A stretch of DNA of 64,000 bases. Origin: Prochlorococcus marinus str. MIT 0918 (lineage in GTDB: Bacteria; Cyanobacteriota; Cyanobacteriia; PCC-6307; Cyanobiaceae). The number at the start of each line of letters is the position of its first letter. Position 1 is the first letter of the stretch. Both the position numbers and the translations under genes were made by a program. Location of the stretch: NCBI RefSeq assembly GCF_027359415.1, contig NZ_CP114780.1, forward strand, positions 868,001-932,000. The letters are read 5' to 3'. Positions 9,162 to 19,137 of the stretch are shown piece after piece. A model generated the notes under the pieces. It saw only the letters and a program-made list of their open reading frames with translations. It was not told the DNA's origin and did no database searches.

Positions 9162-9332
9162 CTACAACTGAGTTCTTCTCTCAACTAATGGTGGTTGGTC
9201 TTTCTGAGAACGCATTTTTAATAAAAGTGGAATACAAAAAACCATTACTGATCCAAAGTAATAATGAGTAGACAAAATCAGATTAGAGAGAGCAATAGGA
9301 AGAAATTGTTCTTTTGATCGATCTGGCTGCAA
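9162..9332 (-). CDS. 56-residue membrane microprotein
   Basis: Read from a TTG at 9332, just after an in-frame stop: MQPDRSKEQF, then a transmembrane stretch with an S-T-H-Y-Y-F-G core and VMVFCIPLLL, ending in a charged QKDQPPLVERRTQL tail. The frame is open to TAG at 9162 and has the composition of a conserved small membrane protein. The gaps on either side (9015-9161, 9333-9542) show nothing else. Confidence 0.5.
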   Translation of the reverse strand: MQPDRSKEQFLPIALSNLILSTHYYFGSVMVFCIPLLLKMRSQKDQPPLVERRTQL

Positions 9333-9542
9333 ATTTTTTTACGGCATCAACTGATCAAGATTCTATGTAAGAGATAATGCAAGCAAGAGATTCCTGATCG
9401 AAATTTCCATTAAACCACTCTTTTCAGCGAGATGAGTTGCTATGATTGAAATTAACTACAGGCAAATGCAACGAGTGCATGCTTTTCTAGCAATGAATTA
9501 CTAAAGATATCTAAAGCTTGTTCACCTTTTATCAAACTTGCA

Positions 9543-11324
9543 TTGAAAACGCACACAAAATTAGAGCTGGTTCTCCTTTTTACGCTTCCTCTACCGCTCA
9601 TTGCACAAGTTAACTGGAATGCACCAGAGAGTATTGATGTAAAAAATGTCAAAGTATCAACTGCAAGCGGGCAGGCTGTAGTTGTAACTGCCAATCAATT
9701 CGCCAGCAATGCAGCCCTTAAGGCCTTGGAGAAAGGTGGTACCGCCATGGATGCGGTTATCTCCGCTCAGACAGTACTTGCTGTCGTTGAGCCACAAAGC
9801 TCAGGTTTAGGTGGTGGGTCTTTTCTTTTGTATTGGGATCAAGCAAAAAAAGTTTTATTCGCTCTTGATGGAAGAGAGGCTGCCTCAGCTCAAGTCGAAG
9901 AAGACATGTGGATGACATCTGATAAGAAAACAGTCCCATGGCTGCAGGCTACAAAAAGTCTCTCCGCAATAGGAGTCCCAGGGACAACAGCATTACTCTG
10001 GGAAGGACACCAACAATTTGGGCGTTTACCATGGGAAGTTAATTTCCAAACAAGTATTCAGATTGCCAAGGAGGGATTCATTCCAAGTCCTCGCTTACTG
10101 AGATCAATCTCTTTGGCAAAGGCATTAGGAATCAAGCATAGTCATGCTTTTAAATCTCTTTATCTCCCTAATGGCTCTCTCCCAACACAAACGATTCCAT
10201 TTCGCAACCATGCATTAGCATCAACCTTAAGCCGCCTTGCAAAGGGAGGCATAAAAGAATTTTATCGTGGAGAAGTAGCCAATAGACTTATATCTGACCT
10301 CAAACTCCAACAGAAAAACAAGAAATCAGAACAGACAATCACTCATCAAGATTTAGCAAAGTATAAAGTCCAAAAACGTACTCCTATATGTCGTAAATAC
10401 AGATCTTGGGAAATTTGTTCTTTCCCCCCTCCAAGTGGAGGAGGTGTCGCTGTATTACAAGCTCTTGGAACATATGAGATCCTCTCTAAAGAAAGCAGGT
10501 CAAAAGAAACGGTAAACCGTTGGCATTTTCTAGCCGAGTCTTTAAGGTTTGCAGATGCTGATCGTTCTCATTGGATAGGAGACCCAATTGATTTACCAGT
10601 ACCTCTCAAGGGATTATTAGCAGACAACTATATAAAGGCAAGGGCAAACGTTATCCAAAGAGAATCTACAACATTTCGTCCTTCCCCAGGGGAACCAAAA
10701 GGTAGTGAATCATTGGATTTAGCAAGTCAACCACGGACTGCTGGTGGAGGAACGACTCACATGGTAGTAGTTGATATGGATGGGAACGTCGCCTCCTACA
10801 CAAGCTCAGTTGAAACCGTCTTCGGAAGCAGGTATTTATCTGGGGGTATGATCTTAAACAACCAACTTACAGACTTCTCATTCTTATCAAATATCTCAGG
10901 GAAACCAATTGCCAATCGAATTCGCCCCAACAAGCGTCCTATGAGTTCTATGTCTCCAGTTATAGTATTTCGTAATAATAGTCCGGTTTTGGCCATTGGG
11001 TCACCAGGTGGCTGGCTGATCCCCCATTACATAACAAATGCATTAATTAGCGCACTAGATTTACAACTTTCCCCAAAAGAAGTAGTTAGCCAAAAGTTGT
11101 TATCTGTCCGGCCTAATTACACTGTGCTTGAAAAAAATGGTAACTGGTCAAAAAACCATAACAATATCCATGAAGGTCTAAAAAATCTTGGCCACACAAT
11201 TAAATATAATAATTTTAGCAGTGGGCTAGCTATAATCAAATGGCATAAAGGAAGATGGCATGGTGCAGCTGATCCAAGAAGAGAAGGGAAAGCACTCAGC
11301 TTGCAATTCAAGAAAAAGCCTTGA
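9543..11324 (+). CDS. ggt: gamma-glutamyltranspeptidase (glutathione hydrolase)
   Basis: A 593-residue precursor of an N-terminal nucleophile hydrolase that cleaves gamma-glutamyl bonds such as those of glutathione. A signal peptide spans residues 1-21 (ELVLLFTLPLPLIAQ), so it should act in the periplasm. The large-subunit region contains EPQSSGLGGGSF and LDGREAA. The self-processing site is GGGTTHMVVVD, where the second threonine (about residue 404) becomes the small-subunit N-terminus. GSPGGW near the C-terminus is the oxyanion region. The start is TTG at 9543. Confidence 0.95.
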   Translation: MKTHTKLELVLLFTLPLPLIAQVNWNAPESIDVKNVKVSTASGQAVVVTANQFASNAALKALEKGGTAMDAVISAQTVLAVVEPQSSGLGGGSFLLYWDQAKKVLFALDGREAASAQVEEDMWMTSDKKTVPWLQATKSLSAIGVPGTTALLWEGHQQFGRLPWEVNFQTSIQIAKEGFIPSPRLLRSISLAKALGIKHSHAFKSLYLPNGSLPTQTIPFRNHALASTLSRLAKGGIKEFYRGEVANRLISDLKLQQKNKKSEQTITHQDLAKYKVQKRTPICRKYRSWEICSFPPPSGGGVAVLQALGTYEILSKESRSKETVNRWHFLAESLRFADADRSHWIGDPIDLPVPLKGLLADNYIKARANVIQRESTTFRPSPGEPKGSESLDLASQPRTAGGGTTHMVVVDMDGNVASYTSSVETVFGSRYLSGGMILNNQLTDFSFLSNISGKPIANRIRPNKRPMSSMSPVIVFRNNSPVLAIGSPGGWLIPHYITNALISALDLQLSPKEVVSQKLLSVRPNYTVLEKNGNWSKNHNNIHEGLKNLGHTIKYNNFSSGLAIIKWHKGRWHGAADPRREGKALSLQFKKKP

Positions 11325-11431
11325 AATCGGAATTTTACGAGTCTCTTGTAAAACCTCCATTGTTGGCTGAAAGTAGAATTTTTATTAGCCCTAGTCACTA
11401 GCTAATAAAGAGTTAAAACCTTTGATACTAT

Positions 11432-13174
11432 TTGACAGAAAGAAATCACCAAAACTCATACCAAGAAGAGTTAAATCATATGGAAAACCTATTCGAACCA
11501 TCAACAACAAAAACTTTCACTGAGTTTTCACAAAGAGCTGACTATTCACTCATGGATTCACTCCTAGCAGACCCTAAAGCAACCGACCATGGACAAGATC
11601 ACCACCCTCGCCAAGTATTCTCCGGTCATTATGTACCAGTAACTCCCACTGCAATTCCGTCCCCAGAATACATCTCACACAGCAAATCCTTATTCAACGA
11701 ACTGGGACTTAGCCATGAGCTTGCCCTTGACGAACAATTCCGCCGTCTCTTTTCAGGCGATATCACCGTGGCACAAAATCCAATGCGTCCAGTTGGGTGG
11801 GCGACTGGTTATGCGCTATCGATCTATGGCACAGAATATATAGAGCAATGTCCTTTTGGAACTGGCAACGGTTACGGTGATGGCCGAGCAATTTCTGTTT
11901 TCGAAGGCCTCTTTAATGGAAAACGCTGGGAGATGCAACTTAAAGGCGGAGGGCCGACACCCTACTGCCGTGGAGCCGATGGACGGGCCGTTCTTCGTTC
12001 CAGTGTGCGCGAGTTTCTTGCTCAAGACTATATGCAAGCCCTAGGTGTTCCTACTACACGCTCTCTGACGCTATATGTCTCCCGATCCGAAACTGTACGC
12101 AGACCTTGGTACTCACAAACCTCTAATTCAATCGACCCCGACATCCTCGTGGACAACCCTGCAGCGATCACAACACGCGTGGCACCATCTTTTCTACGTG
12201 TCGGTCAGATTGAGCTATTCGCTCGTCGAATACGCAGTAAGACACATCATAATGCGCTGAACGAGCTGATGATGATCGTGAAGCACCTGATCAAACGGAA
12301 CTACGAGCAAGAGATTGATCCAAGTCTTACCTTTAGTGATCAAGTGGTAGAACTAGCCCAATTATTTCGTGAACGACTTATTTCACTCGTAGCCAATTGG
12401 ATACGTATTGGCTACTGCCAGGGTAATTTTAACAGTGATAATTGCGCCGCTGGTGGCTTCACGCTGGACTACGGCCCCTTTGGGTTCTGCGAACTCTTCG
12501 ACCCTAAGTTTCAACCCTGGACAGGAGGCGGTGAGCATTTCGCATTCTTCAATCAACCGGCTGCTGCCGAAGCCAATTATCAGATGTTCTGGGCATCTAT
12601 CCGCCCCTTGCTCAGCCATGACAATGAAGCTATGGGGAGACTAGATCAACTTCGAGATGGCTTCGCAGAAGCTATGAGTCAGAAGATGGAGGCTATGTGG
12701 GCAAACAAACTCGGACTAATCAACCATGACACAACTCTAGTGAACGAGTTGCTACAGCTAATGATTCTATCAAAGGTGGACTACACAATCTTTTTCCGAA
12801 AGCTGTCTCACATTCCAAACCAATTCACAGCCTTGAAAGAAAGTTTCTACCTTCCCTGCTCAGAGCAAGTTGAGGCACAGTGGAATAGCTGGCTACAACG
12901 GTGGCGGGATCGCCTCAAAACCTGCGGTGATCTCAAAGTGATATCTTCAAAGATGAAACGCATCAACCCCAAATACACCTGGCGTGAATGGCTTATCGTA
13001 CCAGCTTATAAGAAGGCTGAGGAAGGTGATTATAGTCTTATCAAAGAACTACAGGATGTATTCAAAAACCCCTATGACGAACAATCATCAGAACTGGATA
13101 AGAAGTACAATCGCCTAAAGCCCAAGGAATTCTTCAATACTGGAGGCGTATCCCACTACAGCTGTTCATCTTGA
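11432..13174 (+). CDS. selO: SelO/YdiU family protein adenylyltransferase (pseudokinase fold)
   Basis: A 580-residue SelO (YdiU) protein, a pseudokinase-fold enzyme known to transfer AMP to Ser/Thr/Tyr of target proteins in redox homeostasis. Visible are [10 protein letters not shown], the ATP-binding [23 protein letters not shown] segment (split here as QLKGGG and [16 protein letters not shown]), the DN/DYGPFGF metal region, and the C-terminal SCSS that replaces the CxxU of selenoprotein homologues. The start is TTG 11432; ATG 11480 is an alternative. Its G+C is visibly higher than that of all neighbours (near half), suggesting acquisition by transfer. Confidence 0.93.
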   Translation: MTERNHQNSYQEELNHMENLFEPSTTKTFTEFSQRADYSLMDSLLADPKATDHGQDHHPRQVFSGHYVPVTPTAIPSPEYISHSKSLFNELGLSHELALDEQFRRLFSGDITVAQNPMRPVGWATGYALSIYGTEYIEQCPFGTGNGYGDGRAISVFEGLFNGKRWEMQLKGGGPTPYCRGADGRAVLRSSVREFLAQDYMQALGVPTTRSLTLYVSRSETVRRPWYSQTSNSIDPDILVDNPAAITTRVAPSFLRVGQIELFARRIRSKTHHNALNELMMIVKHLIKRNYEQEIDPSLTFSDQVVELAQLFRERLISLVANWIRIGYCQGNFNSDNCAAGGFTLDYGPFGFCELFDPKFQPWTGGGEHFAFFNQPAAAEANYQMFWASIRPLLSHDNEAMGRLDQLRDGFAEAMSQKMEAMWANKLGLINHDTTLVNELLQLMILSKVDYTIFFRKLSHIPNQFTALKESFYLPCSEQVEAQWNSWLQRWRDRLKTCGDLKVISSKMKRINPKYTWREWLIVPAYKKAEEGDYSLIKELQDVFKNPYDEQSSELDKKYNRLKPKEFFNTGGVSHYSCSS

Positions 13175-13283
13175 CATCACTAAAAAGTCATAGACTAAAT
13201 CCATCTTTTACCCCAAGTCATTATATCTCTATCTAAAATAAATACATAATAGACACAAGTGTTATTTTGTTGATTAGCATTTG

Positions 13284-13421
13284 TTAAATCATAAGTGATT
13301 TTGGATCTATAAAGCCACCAATTATTCCGATCATCATCACAAAAGCTGCAATAACAATTAAGGCAACAGGCCAAATAAATCTAAGTTGAAGTTGATCCAT
13401 AACAAAAATCTTTTTATCCAT
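13284..13421 (-). CDS. 45-residue membrane microprotein
   Basis: The frame from ATG 13421 reads MDKKIFVMDQLQLRFIWP, then a hydrophobic helix (VALIVIAAFVMMIGIIGGF) and IDPKSLMI. A second ATG (MDQLQLRF) would give a shorter form. A single-pass membrane peptide of unknown function. It is convergent with selO. Confidence 0.5.
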   Translation of the reverse strand: MDKKIFVMDQLQLRFIWPVALIVIAAFVMMIGIIGGFIDPKSLMI

Positions 13422-13769
13422 TATGCCGCTTTAATTCATATCATTTTGTTTTTCGTCTATTCTTGATCAACAATGTACCATTCTCATTGGTTATAAATAA
13501 AAAAAATAACTTCAGTATCGAACTGCCACATACATGTCATGTGATCAAATTAAATTGTTATAGACAATTTGTGAGGCATTAAGCATTCAATTGAGTATTT
13601 TTAAGTGGTCGAGGAAAAGATTTGTGCTGATCATTGCAAAAGCCAGTAGTCATCTCATTCACACAACCTAATTTCAAGTGTCTCTTTCATATGACTACAA
13701 TTATCTATTGGCTAATGAGCAATGAAAAGCTATGGATACCAAGGGATTAGAACAAATCCCTAAAACCTT

Positions 13770-14009
13770 TTGAACATTATTCCCTCTTTTCAACAACTAC
13801 AAACAATGCGCACAAAAATGTCCCCTAGAAGAGCTTTGCTTACTGCAGCAATAATGTCCATTGCTCCAACGATTCTCTTCACTATTTTCTCTGAAAAGTA
13901 TTCAGTTTCTGGAGTTCTCATTGCATCTATTCTCATTAATTGGCCAGTAATTCGGTGGCTTGATGATCGTCAGTGGTATAGAGAATGGATAAGAAAGGAA
14001 TCTAAATAA
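13770..14009 (+). CDS. small two-helix membrane protein
   Basis: 79 residues from a TTG, or 67 from the ATG at 13806 (MRTKMSPRRALL), which I think is likelier because the N-terminal part is unremarkable. There are two hydrophobic segments (AAIMSIAPTILFTIF and VSGVLIASILINWPVI), then a Trp/Arg-rich tail DDRQWYREWIRKESK. Hypothetical. The 348-base gap upstream (13422-13769) contains nothing recognised. Confidence 0.55.
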   Translation: MNIIPSFQQLQTMRTKMSPRRALLTAAIMSIAPTILFTIFSEKYSVSGVLIASILINWPVIRWLDDRQWYREWIRKESK

Positions 14010-14135
14010 TAAAATTGACCCCTAAATTTTCTTAAAAATGAGTGCTATAAGTAGATCTAACATGGGCTAATTAAAGTAACAATAGAGTTATAACAAAGGA
14101 CTAAGGGAATTAAGGAATCTCTTCAATAATGACTT

Positions 14136-14282
14136 TTAGCTTTGCTCAAACTTATCTTGTTGTGTTTTCTCTTCTATTTTGTCTAAACAGCTAGAACAAA
14201 AATATGTCCTTTTTTTTCTCAAATAGGGCTTTGCTGATCTTTCTATACTCATATGACAAAGAATGCATTTAAAGATTGGCAT
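14136..14282 (-). CDS. 48-residue zinc-ribbon-like microprotein
   Basis: From ATG 14282 the peptide begins MPIFKCILCHMS, continues with a basic patch (KPYLRKKRTYF), and has a second Cys pair in FCSSCLDK, followed by a Lys/Glu/Gln tail. Two CxxC pairs about 24 residues apart are the layout of a treble-clef or zinc-ribbon knuckle. This frame explains the region better than the overlapping plus-strand frame at 14253-14441. Confidence 0.6.
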   Translation of the reverse strand: MPIFKCILCHMSIERSAKPYLRKKRTYFCSSCLDKIEEKTQQDKFEQS

Positions 14283-14459
14283 TTTTTATATGATCTCCAC
14301 AAATATTCACTACATCACTACCAGCCATATAACCTTAACTTGAAAGTAATTGAGCATTCTTTTTTTCATAAAAACATCCATATCTGCGCCCTATTCCATT
14401 TAGAATCCAAAGATAAAAGAAAAAATCACTGGGGTTCATAAGCTTCCTATAATAATTTT

Positions 14460-14783
14460 ATGACTTACGTGGTGTTATATCTTGCTTGCATAGTGTGTAT
14501 TTGGTGGGCTTATCGTGTTGGCTGGCTAGAAGCTCTTAAGACAATTATCGGTATATTAGTTCCATCAGCATTGATCATTTTGTTCAATTTGAAAGCTGGT
14601 CGATTGCTTTTTAAAAGTCCTATAGTTGGAATTATAAGTATTCTACCAACTGCTTTTTTTATATACCGAGGCTCTCTCCCTTTGGTAACTACAATCAATA
14701 GTTGGATTGATAGAAAAACTAATGACTTTGCTGAATCTCAAGATGTAGTTGATGTAGAAGTTATTTCCAAAGAGGATTCTTAA
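14460..14783 (+). CDS. three-helix membrane protein, hypothetical
   Basis: 107 residues. Hydrophobic segments lie at about 3-18, 26-43 and 52-68, followed by a soluble acidic tail (VVDVEVISKEDS). It starts at ATG 14460 and ends 82 bases before an intrinsic terminator that probably serves it. No family recognised. Confidence 0.6.
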   Translation: MTYVVLYLACIVCIWWAYRVGWLEALKTIIGILVPSALIILFNLKAGRLLFKSPIVGIISILPTAFFIYRGSLPLVTTINSWIDRKTNDFAESQDVVDVEVISKEDS

Positions 14784-14864
14784 CGTGAAATTAAGCAAAA
14801 GAACTATGAAATCTATTAATTCACAAATAAATGAATACGCATTACTCAATGCCGACTCCTTTCA

Positions 14865-14892
14865 AAGCCCTGATAAAACAGGGCTTTTTTTT
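14865..14892 (+). terminator. rho-independent terminator
   Basis: Stem AGCCCTG / CAGGGCT with a six-base ATAAAA loop, followed directly by eight T residues. Placed after the gene at 14460-14783. The flanking A tract means it could also act on the converging minus-strand gene. Confidence 0.85.
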
Positions 14893-14908
14893 AATGTAAA
14901 AGAGAACT

Positions 14909-15211
14909 TTATGCAACTACTTTCTTAGCAGTATCTTTAAGTGCATCAACCGCTTTCTCTACCGTTTCTTTAACAGGGTTATTAGTAGATGGAGCAAGGG
15001 CTTGCAACTCACTCTTAAGACATTTCTCTCGTTCAAGCAAATGTCTTTTTTGCTTCTCATAAGCATCCTCTAATCTTTTTCGTTGATCCACTACTGAATC
15101 AATTTCTTCTTGGTGTTGTTGAAGTTTTAATTGAGCCATCTCGCTATCAGAGATCACATAAATAGGGTGATAGAAAGATGGAGCAAGAGAGAAGCGAGTA
15201 ACTGAATACAT
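14909..15211 (-). CDS. coiled-coil protein with YVISDS motif, paralogue of 32822-33118
   Basis: 100 residues when started at ATG 15211 (MYSVTRFSLAPS). The paralogue at 32822 also begins with Met-Tyr, so the upstream in-frame ATG at 15238 is less likely. The common core is [Y/V][V/I][V/I]SDS followed by a long heptad-rich helix with QEE-[I/L]-D and RKRLE, then a variable Ala/Lys tail. Probably an elongated structural or membrane-adjacent protein; function unknown. The 300-base gap to sdhB shows nothing clear apart from an ACCGAA/TTCGGT hairpin. Confidence 0.65.
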   Translation of the reverse strand: MYSVTRFSLAPSFYHPIYVISDSEMAQLKLQQHQEEIDSVVDQRKRLEDAYEKQKRHLLEREKCLKSELQALAPSTNNPVKETVEKAVDALKDTAKKVVA

Positions 15212-15524
15212 AGCTACAAATGCAAAGTACAAATTCACTATGAACCAAATAGTAGGTTTAGATGGTGATACAAACCGTAGGGAAATATGCGGTATCTACA
15301 CCGAACTTCGGTCTCTACTACAACCCACCCCCGTAATAACCGACACAAATAAATGGATATCTCAGAATCTAATATTGAGAAGGTATCTCAAAGATTAAAA
15401 ATTCTTGTTAAAAATTTTCCACATTGGTCCTAATCCACGAACCTTTAGTCGAATCAACTAACTACTTATCTTAATTATTCAATTTAAAACAATTTCTTAA
15501 CTGCAATCCCCACATAGCCAATCA

Positions 15525-16262
15525 CTAGTCATCTTCACGGTTCATCCAACTTATCCAATTTGCTGAAATCTCTTTTGGACAAGCAGCCTCACAATCAAGA
15601 TTGTTACTACAACTCCCAAATCCCTCAGAAAGCATTTGGTGTTTCATTTGTGAAGCACGTTTCGACCTAAGTAACTGACCTTGAGGTAATTGACCTAAAT
15701 GCGCAAGCTTGGCCGCAACAAAGAGACTTGCTGAAGCATTTCTACAACTGGCTATACAAGCTCCACATCCGATACAGGTTGCCGTTTGAAATGAAGAGAA
15801 AGCATCAGTTTGATTAACTTTAAAAAAGTTTGCATCTGGAGCCTTCCCAACATCATCAGAGCAAAAACCACCAGACATGATCAACCTATCAAGAGAAGAT
15901 CGATCTACTACAAGGTCCTGAATTACTGGAAAGGTTTTTGTTTGCAATGGTTCAAGAGTTAGTGTCGTATGGTCTTTAAAGTTTCGTAAATATAGTTGGC
16001 AAATAGTAGTTGCATCTTTGGGGCCATGAGGCTGACCATTTACAAGGAACCCACAACTTCCACAGATTCCTTCCCTACAATCATGGTCAAAATTTATTGG
16101 TCTATCACCATTGAGAATTAACTCTTCGTTAAGCTTGTCGAGAGCTTCTAATAAAGACAAATTAGTCGATAGATCTTTAAGGGTATATTCAACAAATTGC
16201 CCTTTACTTAATTGAGATTTCTGACGCCAAATACGAAAAACAAGCGAGATTTTTTTCATCAC
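15525..16262 (-). CDS. sdhB: succinate dehydrogenase/fumarate reductase iron-sulfur subunit
   Basis: A 245-residue Fe-S subunit carrying electrons from the flavoprotein to the membrane anchor. The plant-type [2Fe-2S] motif CREGICGSCG...C is near residue 62. The ferredoxin-like half has CIGCGACIASC and a second cluster motif CSNNLDCEAACP. The gene overlaps sdhA by four bases (ATGA), indicating translational coupling. It is the last gene of sdhCAB. Confidence 0.95.
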   Translation of the reverse strand: MMKKISLVFRIWRQKSQLSKGQFVEYTLKDLSTNLSLLEALDKLNEELILNGDRPINFDHDCREGICGSCGFLVNGQPHGPKDATTICQLYLRNFKDHTTLTLEPLQTKTFPVIQDLVVDRSSLDRLIMSGGFCSDDVGKAPDANFFKVNQTDAFSSFQTATCIGCGACIASCRNASASLFVAAKLAHLGQLPQGQLLRSKRASQMKHQMLSEGFGSCSNNLDCEAACPKEISANWISWMNREDD

Positions 16263-18181
16263 TGATAACTACGTTTATTTGGTTTAAGAAGACTGAAGGA
16301 CAAATTTTCTAAATGCTTTATGGGCTCCGAGCCTGGAACATATTCCCAAGCAGCAATATGTGCATAATTCTCATCATCTCTCATAGTTTCGCCTTCTGGA
16401 GTTTGATATTCTTCACGAAAATGGGCCCCACAAGACTCTTTCCTGGAAAGCGCATCAGAGAGCATTAACTGAGCTAGTTCAAGAAAGTCAGCAACCCTCA
16501 AAGCCTTTTCAAGTTCTGGGTTTGGACAATTAATTTCAATGGGGATTCTAACTTGATGATGAAACTTTTGCTTTAATAACTTGATTTCTTCCAAGCCTGC
16601 AAGCAAACCACTCTCATTTCTAGTAATTCCACATCTATTAATCATTATTTCACCCAGTGCACGATGAAAAATATCCACAGGAATTTCCCCTTGGACATTA
16701 ATTAAATCATCTATTCGCTTTTTGGTGTTTTCCAAAGCATCTTGACATGCCTGATCCATTTCATGTGAAGAGATTGAGAAAGTGTGACCTTCCAACCATG
16801 AATGAATGGAGCAAGGACCAATGAAATATCCATCAGCTAAACACTGCAATAGAGCATTAGCACCTAAACGATTCGCACCATGAACAGTGCAATTTGCTTC
16901 GCCCAATACAAACAATCCTGGGAGAGTACTCATTAAGTTGTAATCAACCCACAATCCTCCCATTGTGTAATGAGGTGCAGGATAAATACGCATAGGCATT
17001 GTCATTGGATCTTCTCCAACTATTCGCTCATACATCTCAATCAAGTTGCCATACTTTGCTTTAATTTCTTGAGCCCCTTTTTTTTGAATTGCATCGCGCA
17101 AATCAAGGTATACTGAACGCCCATCATTCCCTACACCAAAACCTTGATCACAAAGCTCTTTAGCTCTCCTAGATGCAACATCTCTAGGTACCAAGTTTCC
17201 ATAACTTGGATATAAACGCTCTAGGAAGTAATCTCTCTCCGATTCAGAAATCTCAGAAGGGTCCCTTATATCATGACTACGCCTAGGGAGCCAAATTCTT
17301 CCATCATTCCGCAAACTCTCACTCATTAAAGTTAATTTACTCTGATATTCTCCCCCTACTGGAATGCATGTAGGGTGAATTTGTGTAAGAGATGGGTTAG
17401 CAAAAAATGCTCCTTGTTTATGAGCTCTCCAAACAGCACTGGCATTAGATTTAATTGAATTTGTAGAAAGAAAATAAACATTACTATATCCACCTGTTGC
17501 AAGAATTACAGCATGAGCCTGAAAAACCTCAAGCTGACCATTAAGCAGATTACGAGTAACTACTCCTCTAATAACGCCATTGAGGTTGATAAATTCAATT
17601 ACATCTCTCCTAGGTAAGAGTTCTACTCTTCGGCTCCCTACCTGACGCATAAGTGACTGGTAAGCACCATAAAGAAGTTGCTGCCCTGTTTGCCCACGTG
17701 CATAGAATGTTCTACTGACAAGTGCACCCCCAAAACGACGGGTCGAGAGCAATCCATCATAATCTCGAGCAAAAGGTACTCCTTGATTTACACATTGATC
17801 AATAATTGAACTACTTATTTCTGCAAGTCGTCGGCAACTTGCCTCTCGTGCTCTAAAATCACCTCCACGAACAGTGTCTACAAATAGTTCATTTACTCCA
17901 TCACAATCATCCTCTCTGATTTTCTTTGCAGCATTGATTCCTCCTTGCGCAGCAACAGAATGAGCACGACGAGGACTATCGTTATAGGTAATAAGCTTTA
18001 CTGGAAATCCTTGTTCGGCGAGAGTCGCCGCAGCCGAGGCCCCCGCAAGCCCACCACCAACAACAACAATTTGCAGTTTATTCTTATTCCCTAAAGAAAT
18101 ATATGGAAGACTTTTTTGAATTCTTTCCCATGCACCATCTATGTTCCCTAAAGGTATGCATGGGTCAAGGAAATAACTCAT
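16259..18181 (-). CDS. sdhA: succinate dehydrogenase/fumarate reductase flavoprotein subunit
   Basis: 640 residues. Oxidises succinate to fumarate with covalently bound FAD. Visible are the Rossmann GGGLAGASAA near residue 41, the His attachment context AHSVAAQGGINAA, the substrate-binding QIHPTCIP region, HYTMGG, and the C-terminal RADF-like arm. It overlaps sdhC by one base (TAATG) and sdhB by four bases. The subunit pattern is that of the B-type enzymes that use a single diheme anchor. Confidence 0.96.
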   Translation of the reverse strand: MSYFLDPCIPLGNIDGAWERIQKSLPYISLGNKNKLQIVVVGGGLAGASAAATLAEQGFPVKLITYNDSPRRAHSVAAQGGINAAKKIREDDCDGVNELFVDTVRGGDFRAREASCRRLAEISSSIIDQCVNQGVPFARDYDGLLSTRRFGGALVSRTFYARGQTGQQLLYGAYQSLMRQVGSRRVELLPRRDVIEFINLNGVIRGVVTRNLLNGQLEVFQAHAVILATGGYSNVYFLSTNSIKSNASAVWRAHKQGAFFANPSLTQIHPTCIPVGGEYQSKLTLMSESLRNDGRIWLPRRSHDIRDPSEISESERDYFLERLYPSYGNLVPRDVASRRAKELCDQGFGVGNDGRSVYLDLRDAIQKKGAQEIKAKYGNLIEMYERIVGEDPMTMPMRIYPAPHYTMGGLWVDYNLMSTLPGLFVLGEANCTVHGANRLGANALLQCLADGYFIGPCSIHSWLEGHTFSISSHEMDQACQDALENTKKRIDDLINVQGEIPVDIFHRALGEIMINRCGITRNESGLLAGLEEIKLLKQKFHHQVRIPIEINCPNPELEKALRVADFLELAQLMLSDALSRKESCGAHFREEYQTPEGETMRDDENYAHIAAWEYVPGSEPIKHLENLSFSLLKPNKRSYQ

Positions 18182-18795
18182 TAATAATTAATCATTGATC
18201 TGCCAATTAAAGCTGTTACTAAAATAAACCCACCACTAATTATCACAGACAAGCCACGCCCAAGAGCTCTTATTAATGAAGAATTTAAAGGAGTTAAAAG
18301 TCCAAGACTTCGCTGAGATGATTCAATTCCATGGAAAAGATGTAAAAGTAAAGCTAATGAACTCAAGATATAAAAACTAGAAGTTACAGGAGAGGAAAGG
18401 AATAATTGCAATGTAACGAGTTCAGATCCATCAGCTGGACGAGGGAATCTAAGTTGTCCAAGATGAATAAAAAGGAAATATAATAATACAACTCCGCCAA
18501 TTGGTTGGCTTCGCGCAGCAAAAATAGCTAGAAAATTTTTTCTCCTAGACACTAAGTTTGAGTTGCTTCCATTTTGGGAATTACTTATAACCTTAACAAG
18601 GGTTAAAAATATGTGAGTCAAAGCAATTGCAACCAAACAAAGCTCGCACATAATTACCCAAGAAGCTGAATGCAATGCTGTCGCATAAAGCTCAAAGGGA
18701 ATTGGGGCTATTATAGCTATAAACAATCCAAGCAAATGAATAACTAAAAAAAAGAGTAAAAGCAAACCAGAACTAGCAAGAAAAATCCTCCTCAA
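18181..18795 (-). CDS. sdhC: succinate dehydrogenase cytochrome b anchor (single-subunit, B-type)
   Basis: A 204-residue membrane protein with five hydrophobic helices and histidines at helix positions (FLVIHLLGLF, TALHSASW, ALTHIFLT, FLFIHLG, LHLFHGIES) that can ligate two b haems. This is the single-polypeptide SdhC arrangement of Bacillus/epsilon-type complexes. It is the first gene of a tightly overlapping sdhCAB operon. The 180 bases upstream hold no other gene, so the promoter should be there. Confidence 0.88.
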   Translation of the reverse strand: MRRIFLASSGLLLLFFLVIHLLGLFIAIIAPIPFELYATALHSASWVIMCELCLVAIALTHIFLTLVKVISNSQNGSNSNLVSRRKNFLAIFAARSQPIGGVVLLYFLFIHLGQLRFPRPADGSELVTLQLFLSSPVTSSFYILSSLALLLHLFHGIESSQRSLGLLTPLNSSLIRALGRGLSVIISGGFILVTALIGRSMINY

Positions 18796-18975
18796 ACTCT
18801 TCTCAAAAGTATCTACTAAAAATCTTAGATAACAACTTCCTAAAAAAACTATTGCTTAGTATTTATTTTTGCAAAATTACTAATTATTTGTGCTGATTAA
18901 TCACTGATCGACTGCTCTTTCCATCAGCTTCTAAGACCTGGTTGCGACAGGTAAAACCCTATTAGAAAACTAGCA

Positions 18976-19137
18976 TCACTCCAAAAACGAAGTCACCATA
19001 GTTACTTCAACAGCTTTATCAGGTAAACATTCCGTTGGATAAGAAATCACATTCTTAGCAGTGAAACCTACGCCGATTGCAACTAATCCAATTACAAACA
19101 TCCATTTAGATCTTTCAGAAGTAAGAGAATTTTTCAC
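18976..19137 (-). CDS. 53-residue membrane/secreted microprotein
   Basis: Starts at GTG 19137 (KNSLTSERSKW), followed by a hydrophobic segment (MFVIGLVAIGVGFTA), then NVISYPTECLPDKAVEVTMV. An uncleaved signal anchor with one extracytoplasmic Cys is likely. Unknown function; the codon pattern and signal make it plausible. Nothing recognised in 19138-19422. Confidence 0.5.
   Translation of the reverse strand: MKNSLTSERSKWMFVIGLVAIGVGFTAKNVISYPTECLPDKAVEVTMVTSFLE

Noticed and set aside
13695-13720. Possible EVE-start core (CTATTGGCTAATGAGC) in the left half
   Set aside because: Only about 14 bases match, with no leader and no preserved codons before it; likely chance.
14253-14441. 62-codon plus-strand frame
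   Set aside because: It overlaps the four-cysteine zinc-ribbon frame on the other strand and has His/Tyr-rich shadow-like composition.
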